Positions 27,890-36,105 of a stretch of DNA of 53,421 bases are shown piece after piece. The position numbers were made by a program, and so were the translations under genes. The notes beneath the pieces were generated by a model. The model searched no databases, was not told where the DNA came from, and saw only the letters and a program-made list of their open reading frames with translations. Location: contig JAQGJB010000016.1 of assembly GCA_028290825.1 (NCBI GenBank), positions 1 through 53,421 of the forward strand. Reading direction: 5' to 3'. Every line of letters begins with the position of its first letter. Positions within the stretch are counted from its first letter, which is position 1. The DNA comes from Micavibrio sp. GTDB lineage: Bacteria; Pseudomonadota; Alphaproteobacteria; Micavibrionales; Micavibrionaceae.

Positions 27890-30031
27890 GTGAAAAAAGA
27901 CGATTTGTTTAAAACAAATCCGTTGTTCTGGGCATTGGATGGATCAAACGATTTCGTCCCGGCCTACGGTCATATCAAATCAGAACATTTCGGACCTGCG
28001 TTTGATTTTGCCCTGGCGGAAGCAGAAGCGGCCATTGCCAATATCAGCAATAGCGGCGAAGCCCCGACCTTCCAGAACACGATTGAAGCCCTTGAATATT
28101 CCTGTACACGCTTTCAATACATACGCAGCGTTTTTGACCACCTGTCCGGTGTGACGCGCACGCCAGAGATGGAAGTGCTGGAGAAAAAACTCGAGGCAAA
28201 GGCATCGGCCTTTTTCGATAAGATCCGTTTCGACAGCGCATTGTTCAAACGTATCGAGGCCGTCCGCAAACAGCGTGACATGTCCGGCCTGGATGAGGCG
28301 CAGTCCGCCCTTGTCGAATATATCTACAATGATTTTTTTATGAACGGGGCCGCGCTCCAGCCTGCCGAAAAGGAAGAGCTTTACCGTATTAACCAAAGCC
28401 TCGCCGAATACGGCACGATTTATGACAGCCTGATGGTTAAATATACTGAAAGCGGCCAGATCGTGGTGGAGGAGCGTGCGGAACTGCTGGGCCTGCCCCG
28501 CAACCTCGTGGAGGAAGCCGCCAAACAGGCCAGAAAACAGGGGCTAAAAGGCCAGTGGTTGTTTAAAGGGGATGATGATACATGGTGGCAAATGGCCATT
28601 CATGGAACACGGTCTTTGCGCAAAAGACTTTATGAGCCGACTTTTGATACGGACCAGATGTTGCGCGTGATTAAAAAGATGCTGGCCCTCCGATATGAGC
28701 GTGCGCGCCTGCTCGGCTTTCAGTCCCATGCGGAGTACAAGATCCAAGGACGTATGGCTGAGAATAAAGGCGAAATCATCACCTTCCTGAATGAACTGAA
28801 AAACCATACGAAGCCCGCGTTGCGCCGCGAAAACGCGATGCTGAAGGAGATAGCCCGCGCCGATGGCGTAGAAAAAGTGGAACGCCACGACAGAATTTAT
28901 TACGAAGAGCGCCTGCGCGAACAAGTTCTGGGCCTTGGGGAGAAGAAATTACGTCCCTATCTCCAGGTCGAGAATGTTGTGGCAGGCGCCTTCGGCCTGA
29001 CGCGCGAACTTTTCAATATTGAATTTGTCCGCAACGACACCAGGGAAAAGTGGCATGAGGACGTTCAGTGTTATGACGTCATCAACAGGGAGCGCGGCGA
29101 GAAGATTGCCATGCTCAACCTCGATCTTTATGCCCGTCCTGAAAAGAACGGTCATGCCTGGTGTGGCACAATTCTGGCACATGGCGGATTTGAGGGCACG
29201 ACGGCCCTGCCGCAGGTCAATCTGGTCTGCAATTTCGGCAAATCAACGGGCAACGAACCGTCTCTCGCCTCGCTCGACAATACGACGACGTTCTTTCATG
29301 AAATGGGCCATGCGGTGCAGGCAATTTTCACGCGTACGCCGTATCAGGCGCTTTCAGCTTTTAACAATATTCCGCTCGACCAGATTGAATTGTTCTCGCA
29401 GATCTATGAGAACTGGGCGCTTGAGCCAAGTATCCTTGACAGATATGCCCGCCATTTTAAAACCGGCAAGCCTATTCCCGATCTGATGAAGGAAAAAATC
29501 AGAGACAGCCGTGGCTTTATGGGCGGCGGTACGATGAAGTTTGCGCTTGAGATTACCTATCTTGATCTGGCGTTGCATTCACGCAGTCTGAAAAAGATGA
29601 GCATTTCGAACTTTGAACTCAAAATTCTCAACGATCTTTTTCCGGGAAGGTCGCGCCAGGGAATTATTACCCCGGTTTTCCAGCATATCGCCACGTATGG
29701 GTATGATGCGGGCTATTACTCTTATATCTGGTCGGAGGCTCTGGACGCCGATAGTTTCAGCATGTTCCCGAAAGACGACCTGTTTAACAAGGACGCTGCG
29801 AAAAAACTCCTTAATTTTTATGCCCATGCCGGAACGCGTGACGCGAAGACGAATTATCAGGAATTCCGCGGCAGGCCGCTGACGACAGATGCTTTACTTG
29901 AGCGCTATAAACTGCGCGATACCTTCGCGCAGGCAGCAGCCCCGCAGAGCAGTCACGCACCCGAACAGGATAATAATCCCGAAGCGGCTCATCCACCGGT
30001 TTCGAAGCGGCAAAGAAAGCCCGCGCCCTAG
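27890..30031 (+). CDS. M3-family oligopeptidase, first of a tandem pair
   Basis: A thermolysin-like zinc peptidase of the M3A (Dcp/OpdA) family, about 713 residues, cytoplasmic, cleaving short peptides. The zinc motif is TTTFFHEMGHAVQAIF (His at about residue 470). Downstream motifs YGYDAGYYSYIWSEALDADSF and QEFRGRPLTTDALL are typical of the family C-terminus. I favour GTG at 27890 because GGGAG lies five bases upstream; ATG at 27872 is the alternative. The C-terminus has a charged Pro/Gln/Asn tail absent from its neighbour. It is divergent from mnmC. Confidence 0.92.
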   Translation: MKKDDLFKTNPLFWALDGSNDFVPAYGHIKSEHFGPAFDFALAEAEAAIANISNSGEAPTFQNTIEALEYSCTRFQYIRSVFDHLSGVTRTPEMEVLEKKLEAKASAFFDKIRFDSALFKRIEAVRKQRDMSGLDEAQSALVEYIYNDFFMNGAALQPAEKEELYRINQSLAEYGTIYDSLMVKYTESGQIVVEERAELLGLPRNLVEEAAKQARKQGLKGQWLFKGDDDTWWQMAIHGTRSLRKRLYEPTFDTDQMLRVIKKMLALRYERARLLGFQSHAEYKIQGRMAENKGEIITFLNELKNHTKPALRRENAMLKEIARADGVEKVERHDRIYYEERLREQVLGLGEKKLRPYLQVENVVAGAFGLTRELFNIEFVRNDTREKWHEDVQCYDVINRERGEKIAMLNLDLYARPEKNGHAWCGTILAHGGFEGTTALPQVNLVCNFGKSTGNEPSLASLDNTTTFFHEMGHAVQAIFTRTPYQALSAFNNIPLDQIELFSQIYENWALEPSILDRYARHFKTGKPIPDLMKEKIRDSRGFMGGGTMKFALEITYLDLALHSRSLKKMSISNFELKILNDLFPGRSRQGIITPVFQHIATYGYDAGYYSYIWSEALDADSFSMFPKDDLFNKDAAKKLLNFYAHAGTRDAKTNYQEFRGRPLTTDALLERYKLRDTFAQAAAPQSSHAPEQDNNPEAAHPPVSKRQRKPAP

Positions 30032-30060
30032 ACTTTTAGGGAGTTTCGTCATATATCAGA

Positions 30061-32100
30061 ATGATGAAACAGCATCAGACAAATCCCCTGCTCGAAATCT
30101 CCTCCCTCCCCAACATGGCGCCGCCGTTTGACCGGATTGCGGCCGACGATTTCCTGCCCGCGACACGGGCCGCGATTGAGGAAGCGCGCGCGAATATCGA
30201 AGCGATCAAGGCCAATCCTGCGAAGCCAAATTTTGAAAACACTATTCTGGCGCTTGAGACGGCATCCGAAACGCTTGGGCTGGTTGGCGGGGTGTTTTAT
30301 AATCTTCTCTCCGCTGCCGGGAATGACAAGCTGCAGGAATTGTCCGAGGAAATCGGCCCGCTCTCCGCCAATTTCTCGAGCGATGTCGGTCTGGACCCGG
30401 TACTCTTTGCGCGCGTCAAGGCGGTATGGGATGACCGCAACAATGAAACACTGACCACCGAACAATATAAACTGCTTGAAGAATCCTATTCGGGTTTTGT
30501 CCGTTCCGGCGCGCTCCTGCCCGAGGATAAGAAGCAGCGCCTGCGCGAGATCAGCGAAGCGCTCTCCACGCTCGGCCCGAAATTTTCCAACAACGTAAAG
30601 AAATCTTCCGAGAAATTCGAATTGTGGATTGAGGACGAAAAGGATCTGAGCGGCATTCCGGATACGGCGCGCGCGATTGCCCGGCAGATGGCGGAAGATA
30701 AGGGGCAGCCGTCAAAATGGCTGTTTACCCTGGATGTGCCGAGCTATATCCCGGTTGTGCAGTTTGCGGATGACAGGGCGATGCGTGAAAGAATCTGGCG
30801 CGCATTCGCGACCCGGGCCTGGGGCGATGATTTTGATAACAGCGCCCTGATCATGGAGATCATCCGCCTGAAAAACGAACGGGCAAAACTCCTCGGTTAT
30901 GAGACCCATGCCGATTACGTCATGGAAAAACGCATGGCGGAAAAACCGGCAGAGGTGATGGCGTTCCTGAACCGGATGAAGGAAACCTACCGCCCGGCAG
31001 CCGAAAAAGACCTGCAGACCCTTAAGAACTTCGCGGGTCAGGATATCCAGCCCTGGGATATCGCCTATTTCAGCGAGAAACTGAAGGAGAATATTTATAA
31101 TTTTTCTTCAGAAGAATTACGCCCCTATTTCCCGATGGAAAATGTTCTGAAGGGCGTATTTGAGCACTTCACCAAACTGTTTAATGTCAGATTTGAAGAA
31201 AATAAAAAATATCCGACCTGGCATGCCGATGTTCAGGCCTTTGATGTGTTCGATGATACTAGCAACCGTTTCCTCGGCACGTTCTATGCCGATTTCTATC
31301 CACGCGAAGGCAAAAAAGACGGCGCATGGATGACAAGTTTCCGGGACCAGGGGCTGTATGCCGGTGAAATCCGCCGCCCCATCATTGCGATTGTCTGCAA
31401 TTTCACCAAACCTACCAAGGATCAGCCGTCCTTGCTGTCCTTTGATGAAGTTACCACCTTGTTCCACGAAATGGGCCATGCGATGCACGGCATGTTATCG
31501 GATGTCAGCTATGTCTCGCTGGCCGGGACCAACGTGCTGTGGGATTTCGTCGAACTGCCGTCGCAGTTGCAGGAGAACTGGGCGTACCAGAAAGAAACGC
31601 TCGATATGTTCGCCGCGCATTACCAGACGGGCGAAAAAATTCCGCCGGAGCTTATTCAGAAACTGAACGATTCGAAAAACTTCATGGGCGGCTGGGGCGG
31701 GTTGCGCCAGACCAATCTCGGCTATCTCGATATGGCATGGCATACGGCGGACCCAACGACAATCGGTGATGTCGCCTCGTTCGAAGACCGTGTCACTGCC
31801 GATACAACGTTGTTCAAGCGCCAGGCCGGACCGACATCGGCGGCGTTCAGCCATCTTTTCGCCGGCGGATATTCGGCCGGGTATTACAGCTATAAATGGG
31901 CGGAGGTTCTGGATGCCGACGCGTTTGAAGCCTTCGAAACCAACGGGTTATATGACCGCGCGACAGCCGAAGCCTATAAAGCCCATGTTCTTTCCAAAGG
32001 CGGCAGCGAACATCCGCGTGTTCTTTATGCCCGCTTCCGGGGACGCGATGCCGACCCCGATGCCCTGCTCCGCCGCGAGGGCCTGAAAAGCAAAGGCTAG
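30061..32100 (+). CDS. M3-family oligopeptidase (Dcp/OpdA-like), second of the pair
   Basis: This 679-residue zinc metallopeptidase has NPLLEISSLPNMAPPFDRI at its start, the zinc motif TTLFHEMGHAMHGML (first His at residue 469), and C-terminal FAGGYSAGYYSYKWAEVLDAD and LYARFRGRDADPDALLRR. It fits the peptidyl-dipeptidase Dcp / oligopeptidase A group better than its neighbour does. The two share domain layout but are well diverged, so the duplication is old. It starts 29 bases after the first gene, probably in one transcript, and is followed by a strong terminator. Confidence 0.95.
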   Translation: MMKQHQTNPLLEISSLPNMAPPFDRIAADDFLPATRAAIEEARANIEAIKANPAKPNFENTILALETASETLGLVGGVFYNLLSAAGNDKLQELSEEIGPLSANFSSDVGLDPVLFARVKAVWDDRNNETLTTEQYKLLEESYSGFVRSGALLPEDKKQRLREISEALSTLGPKFSNNVKKSSEKFELWIEDEKDLSGIPDTARAIARQMAEDKGQPSKWLFTLDVPSYIPVVQFADDRAMRERIWRAFATRAWGDDFDNSALIMEIIRLKNERAKLLGYETHADYVMEKRMAEKPAEVMAFLNRMKETYRPAAEKDLQTLKNFAGQDIQPWDIAYFSEKLKENIYNFSSEELRPYFPMENVLKGVFEHFTKLFNVRFEENKKYPTWHADVQAFDVFDDTSNRFLGTFYADFYPREGKKDGAWMTSFRDQGLYAGEIRRPIIAIVCNFTKPTKDQPSLLSFDEVTTLFHEMGHAMHGMLSDVSYVSLAGTNVLWDFVELPSQLQENWAYQKETLDMFAAHYQTGEKIPPELIQKLNDSKNFMGGWGGLRQTNLGYLDMAWHTADPTTIGDVASFEDRVTADTTLFKRQAGPTSAAFSHLFAGGYSAGYYSYKWAEVLDADAFEAFETNGLYDRATAEAYKAHVLSKGGSEHPRVLYARFRGRDADPDALLRREGLKSKG

Positions 32101-32117
32101 GCTTCGGGCAAACAAAT

Positions 32118-32154
32118 GGGCCTTTCCGTGTGTGGCGGAAAGGCCCTTATTTAT
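32118..32154 (+). terminator. rho-independent terminator after the M3 peptidase pair
   Basis: GGGCCTTTCCG and CGGAAAGGCCC form a perfect 11-bp stem around TGTGTGG, followed by TTATTTAT. Confidence 0.88.
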
Positions 32155-32270
32155 CGTGTGGGGTAGTTTTCAATTGCCTTCATTTGCAGGTTCAAGGCCA
32201 GTGGGGAGGGGCCAGATTGTCCAGATATAGCCCGCAACCAGAAACTTGCATATTTATTAACTTAGACCTA

Positions 32271-32316
32271 TTTTTTTCATAATTTGAATCTTATGTCAAG
32301 ATATTTATGAAAAAAA
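32271..32316. repeat. nested AT-rich inverted repeat upstream of the XRE gene
   Basis: TTTTTTTCATAA (32271-32282) and TTATGAAAAAAA (32305-32316) are perfect 12-base inverted arms. Between them ATCTT (32288-32292) and AAGAT (32298-32302) form a second inner dyad. It lies about 100 bases before the XRE start codon in an otherwise gene-free 265-base AT-rich spacer. It could be an operator for the XRE protein or a protein-binding dyad; it does not look like a GC-rich terminator. Confidence 0.6.
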
Positions 32317-32419
32317 ACTTGCGCTAACTTCATTTTTTATATTGCAGGGAGAGCCGGGCATAGGCTAAACAATACTTTACAAAGAGCCAACCAGAACTTG
32401 GAAAAATAGCAAGACCGCC

Positions 32420-33112
32420 ATGACAATTACAACGGCACAAATGCGGGGCGCGCGGGGAATTCTGAACTGGAGCCAGTCCGATCTGGCCCAACGCACGGGA
32501 ATTTCGGCGACATCCATCGGCAGCATTGAAAATGGCCAGAGTTCTCCGCGTGAAAACACGCTGAAGGCTATCCGTCAGGCTTTTGAAAAATCAGGCATTG
32601 AATTTCTTCTGGGCGACGGCGTACGCAAAAAATCCGCAGAGATCGATATTCTGCGCGGCACCGATGGCTTTCAAAAATTCACCTATGAAATCTATCAGGC
32701 GATTCAAAACGATGGCCGTGAAGTTCTGCAGGCCTATGTCGATGACCGCAAATACGCCGATCTGCTCGGCAACCAGGCTTATCCGCACGTCCAGCGCATG
32801 GAAGAGATGGCTGGCAAGCGTTTCAAGATTTTGCAAAAGGACGGCGACGATTATTTTCCGGCCAAGAACTACGCCGAGTATCGCTGGATCCCGGCCAAAG
32901 ATTTTATGGCTGTTCCGTTTGTGGTTTACGGCGACAAGCTGGCCGTTGTTTTGTTCGAGCCGGAACCGACCATTATCATCAACAATTTTCCGATGGTGGC
33001 CGAAGCCTACCGGCTGCAATTCCTGTCCTTGTGGGAAAACGCGATCATTCCATCAGCCAACCTGATCAATCAATCCGTTATTCCAAGCAAATATACCAAG
33101 AGTAATGGCTAG
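32420..33112 (+). CDS. XRE-family HTH regulator with a TrmB/PLD-like C-terminal domain
   Basis: Residues 7-65 form a Cro/C1-type helix-turn-helix (RGILNWSQSDLAQRTGISATSIGSIENG). From about residue 75 to 225 there is a second domain with alternating strands ending in AVPFVVYGDKLAVVLFEPEPTIIINNFPMVAEAYRLQFLSLW. This end resembles the effector region of TrmB-like and phospholipase-D-like regulators, though I cannot confirm it. The gene overlaps the GNAT gene by eight bases, so the products are coupled. A strong inverted repeat upstream may be its own operator. Confidence 0.85.
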   Translation: MTITTAQMRGARGILNWSQSDLAQRTGISATSIGSIENGQSSPRENTLKAIRQAFEKSGIEFLLGDGVRKKSAEIDILRGTDGFQKFTYEIYQAIQNDGREVLQAYVDDRKYADLLGNQAYPHVQRMEEMAGKRFKILQKDGDDYFPAKNYAEYRWIPAKDFMAVPFVVYGDKLAVVLFEPEPTIIINNFPMVAEAYRLQFLSLWENAIIPSANLINQSVIPSKYTKSNG

Positions 33113-34295
33113 AATGAGCGAAGCAGCGAAAACAGCACCCGGCACTATCACTCCGCAGTTCAATCTGCCGGACCCGGTCACGCACCGCGAGATTAAAATC
33201 GATACTTTCAGCATTCACGATATTCTCGATGAAAATAATAACTGCCCCGTGAAACTCGGCAATCTGCAGCATCTCATCCATTGCCAAGCCGATCTTCACA
33301 TGGCCAAATCCGTTGACGATCAGGCGCGCCTGAAAGACCTGCTGAAAAGCAGGGCGAATACGTTGCGTGGTTTTGTTCTGCATGGCGATACGGCCGGACC
33401 GCTTGCTTATCTGGTCTATTACCCGATGATCGACAGCAAAGGTTCACGCGTCGCGTATTGCGAAGACTTTTACATTGCGGAATCGTACCGTGGTCATGGT
33501 GCGGCGAAAATTCTGTTCCATGAATTGGCCAAGCGCACGCTGGCCGATAATTTTGAATATATTCAATGGGCCACGGACAGCCGCAATACGCCAGTCCATA
33601 ATTTCGTGCAAAACAAACTGGGCGCAAAACGTCCTGATGTTGTTACTATCTCGGCCAACGGTCTGCTGGGCGAGAAAGACAATCTCCTCAGCCAGTGGGC
33701 AGGAAAAGAGTATGTGACCCGCCCGTTACGCGGCAACGACGTTAACCTGCCTGAAAAACTGGGGCTGAGCCCGAATATCATCCGTCACACTGGCGACCTG
33801 GACTTCAAAGGGTTTGTAACCTTCGAAAAAGGAAAACCGACCGTTCCGGTCGCGATTACGCCGGGCTGGATCCATCTTTCGACTTTCCAGCTGAAAGAAG
33901 GTCTGCACCTTGAGCAGCCGGTTTTCATGGCCAACGCCAACAAGGACGGGCTTATGATCAATGAGGAGGGGATTGTCGCCTCCATCATTGATGCATCGAA
34001 GAAATTTTCCACGCTGAAACAACTGGAATATTTCCGCTGGCACATTCTGGGGAGCGCGTCCGCGATGAAAACCCTGCTGCAGGACCGTCTCGGGCTGCAG
34101 CGTGACAGCATGCTGAAAGGACAACCGGATACTGAGCTGATCGTCTATACGCTCAGCAATGGCGCGCTGAAAAAACTGAGCGAAAACGAGCCTGACCGCA
34201 CGCTGCGTATTCCGGTATCCGCACCGATTGGCGTGCGCACCACGCATGTTCCTGCCCCACCGGCGCAACCGGGCCCGTCGAACGATAATTCGTAG
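33105..34295 (+). CDS. GNAT acetyltransferase with an unrecognised C-terminal domain
   Basis: The 396-residue protein has an N-terminal GNAT domain (about 30-185). LAYLVYYPMI and EDFYIAESYRGHGAAKILFHELAKR form the acetyl-CoA-binding strand and pyrophosphate loop (pattern R-G-H-G-A), and WATDSRNTPVHNFVQNKLGAK is the usual fourth motif. Residues about 200-375 form a separate domain I do not recognise, possibly a substrate module, and a Pro-rich tail follows. The start overlaps the XRE stop codon. A coupled XRE plus GNAT pair suggests a regulated acetylation system, but the target is unknown and it does not look like a short type-II toxin pair. Confidence 0.8.
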   Translation: MARMSEAAKTAPGTITPQFNLPDPVTHREIKIDTFSIHDILDENNNCPVKLGNLQHLIHCQADLHMAKSVDDQARLKDLLKSRANTLRGFVLHGDTAGPLAYLVYYPMIDSKGSRVAYCEDFYIAESYRGHGAAKILFHELAKRTLADNFEYIQWATDSRNTPVHNFVQNKLGAKRPDVVTISANGLLGEKDNLLSQWAGKEYVTRPLRGNDVNLPEKLGLSPNIIRHTGDLDFKGFVTFEKGKPTVPVAITPGWIHLSTFQLKEGLHLEQPVFMANANKDGLMINEEGIVASIIDASKKFSTLKQLEYFRWHILGSASAMKTLLQDRLGLQRDSMLKGQPDTELIVYTLSNGALKKLSENEPDRTLRIPVSAPIGVRTTHVPAPPAQPGPSNDNS

Positions 34296-34300
34296 GCGGA

Positions 34301-35215
34301 TTAGCGGGGCAGTAACTCGCCCAGCATCCTTACTATCAGATCGAAGGTCTTTTCAGCCCCAGGCAGGGTCGGGTTGAATTCCACAATTTCGATCAGCGGC
34401 ACGGAATGGGTGCGCACAATACCGGCCAGAACGGGCAGGATTTCTTCATACATCAGGCCATTAGACACCCGTGTACCGGTCGCCGGCGCAAGATCGGGGT
34501 CAAAACCATCAACATCAATGGACAAAATAATGTGCGTGCAGCAGGCTGAGAGTTCTATGGCTGCGTCCTGCACCACCGAAGCGACGCCCCGCTCCCGTAT
34601 TTCCTCAAGCGTGTGAAGATTAAGACCAAGGGAACGTGCATTTTCCCTTTCGGCATCGTCGATATCGCGCAGGCCGATGTAAACAATATCCTCAGGCTTC
34701 AGCGTAACGCCGAATTGCTCCCCTATGGCCAGCGTCTGATCCAGCCCGGTCAGGGTGCCGAGAGGCATACCGTGCAGGGCCTTGGAGGCAGAGGTGTGAT
34801 AGGTATGCAGGTCCGGATGGGCGTCCACCCAGATCAGGCCCAGCCGGGCATCTGGCCCAAGGGCGGCCTTGGCTCCTGCAATCGATCCTGCGGCCATGCT
34901 GTGGTCGCCGCCAAGGGTGACGGCACGGTGGCCGCGATTAAGTTCGGCCATGACATTTTCGGCAAGGGTCTGAAGATGCCAGCCAACAATTTCCTGCCGT
35001 TCGGCGCTGCCGCGTTCCGGGATATTTTCATGGGCGAGCCTGCCATAAGGACCATTCCAGTGTGAGTCAGGATCCACAGCCCAGACGGTATCAATCCCCA
35101 GCGTGGCAAGTTTTTCGGAAAGGCCATGGGCGCGGCAATAAAGGGAGCCTTGCTCGGCCCCCGGTGTCGATGCCCCCGCACCGCAGACATAGGGGATAAG
35201 AGAAACGCGTTTCAT
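34301..35215 (-). CDS. rocF: arginase-family ureohydrolase, probably arginase
   Basis: Arginase hydrolyses L-arginine to ornithine and urea with a binuclear manganese centre. The 304-residue protein has all metal-binding motifs: TLGGDHSMAAGS, WVDAHPDLHT and ILSIDVDGFDPDLAPATGTRVSNG. The short loop PLIEIVEFNPTLPGAEKT near the end is typical of the arginase rather than agmatinase branch. It ends six bases from the convergent GNAT gene and starts about 50 bases after the guanylyltransferase, so it could be the last gene of that transcript, though there is no functional link. Confidence 0.9.
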   Translation of the reverse strand: MKRVSLIPYVCGAGASTPGAEQGSLYCRAHGLSEKLATLGIDTVWAVDPDSHWNGPYGRLAHENIPERGSAERQEIVGWHLQTLAENVMAELNRGHRAVTLGGDHSMAAGSIAGAKAALGPDARLGLIWVDAHPDLHTYHTSASKALHGMPLGTLTGLDQTLAIGEQFGVTLKPEDIVYIGLRDIDDAERENARSLGLNLHTLEEIRERGVASVVQDAAIELSACCTHIILSIDVDGFDPDLAPATGTRVSNGLMYEEILPVLAGIVRTHSVPLIEIVEFNPTLPGAEKTFDLIVRMLGELLPR

Positions 35216-35265
35216 AAGGCGAGATTAAGCGAATGTGCACCGCACCCGCAAGGGGGATGGGCAGG

Positions 35266-36105
35266 CTAGGCAAAGACTTTTTGCATGACGGCGGGCCAGG
35301 TGCCCAGATCGCTCCACTCAAGGTCGACGGGAACCACCAAGGCTCTGTCAGAACACTCCATTAATGCCTTATCAATGGAAAGGGACATGCAGGTTTCAAA
35401 ACGCGCGCCGAGGGTCAACCCGGTACCATCCCTGACTCCCTGCTCTACCGCCTCCTGCACCGCCTTCATCATCTCAGGCTCGAATCTGGCCAGTTCGCGC
35501 CGCGCGGTTGCGGCGGAAAGGAGGAAGATACCGCTATTCCAATCAAACGTGCCGCTTCGTACCATGATGCGGGCCATGTTGCGCGGCGGTTTTTCAACGA
35601 AACGATCGATACGGTGGATGCCATCACAGATCACCGGGCCGCGGCGGATGTAGCCAAAACCGGTATTGGCACGGCGGGGGCGGATGCCGAAGGAAACGAT
35701 CCAGCCATCACGCGCCATCGGCATCGCCATTTTCACGGCGTCCATCAAGGCATCGGGGTTTTTAATCCAGTGATCACTGGGCAAGACCAGCATCAGGTCG
35801 TTGTCCAGAGATGCCGCCGCCGCGGCCAGTGCCGGTGCCGTGTTCCGTCCCCAGGGTTCCAGGATCAGGCTACGCGGCGATACGCCGATGCCTGCCAGGT
35901 CATTTTCCGCCCTGCGGCGGAGCAAGCTGTTCAGCACCAGGACCGGCGGCGCGCAATCACGCACGCGTAACAGCGTTTCCTGCAGCATCGAATAACGGGA
36001 CCCTATTTTCAAAAACGGTTTTGGGCAATCGGGGCGTGAAAGCGGGCGGAGACGCCACCCGGCACCGCCGCACAAAACCACCGGTACGATTGTATCAAGC
36101 TGCAT
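35266..36105 (-). CDS. mannose-1-phosphate guanylyltransferase, single nucleotidyltransferase domain
   Basis: The enzyme would make GDP-mannose from GTP and mannose-1-phosphate, the substrate for the Gmd-Fcl fusion encoded just upstream. Motifs include VVLCGGAGWRLRPLSR, LEPWGRNTAPALAAAA, MLVLPSDHWI, FGYIRRG, FVEKPP and NSGIFLLSA. At 279 residues it is only the nucleotidyltransferase domain; the C-terminal isomerase domain of bifunctional ManC is missing. The signature usually written GGxGTRLWPLSR here has Trp in place of Thr and Arg in place of Trp, which may alter nucleotide handling. It overlaps the fusion gene by 11 bases. Confidence 0.88.
   Translation of the reverse strand: MQLDTIVPVVLCGGAGWRLRPLSRPDCPKPFLKIGSRYSMLQETLLRVRDCAPPVLVLNSLLRRRAENDLAGIGVSPRSLILEPWGRNTAPALAAAAASLDNDLMLVLPSDHWIKNPDALMDAVKMAMPMARDGWIVSFGIRPRRANTGFGYIRRGPVICDGIHRIDRFVEKPPRNMARIMVRSGTFDWNSGIFLLSAATARRELARFEPEMMKAVQEAVEQGVRDGTGLTLGARFETCMSLSIDKALMECSDRALVVPVDLEWSDLGTWPAVMQKVFA

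Noticed and set aside
32420-34295. Classical toxin-antitoxin pair (XRE plus GNAT)
   Set aside because: The GNAT protein is 396 residues with an extra domain and the regulator is 230 residues with an effector domain; known GNAT toxins are much smaller and paired with RHH antitoxins.
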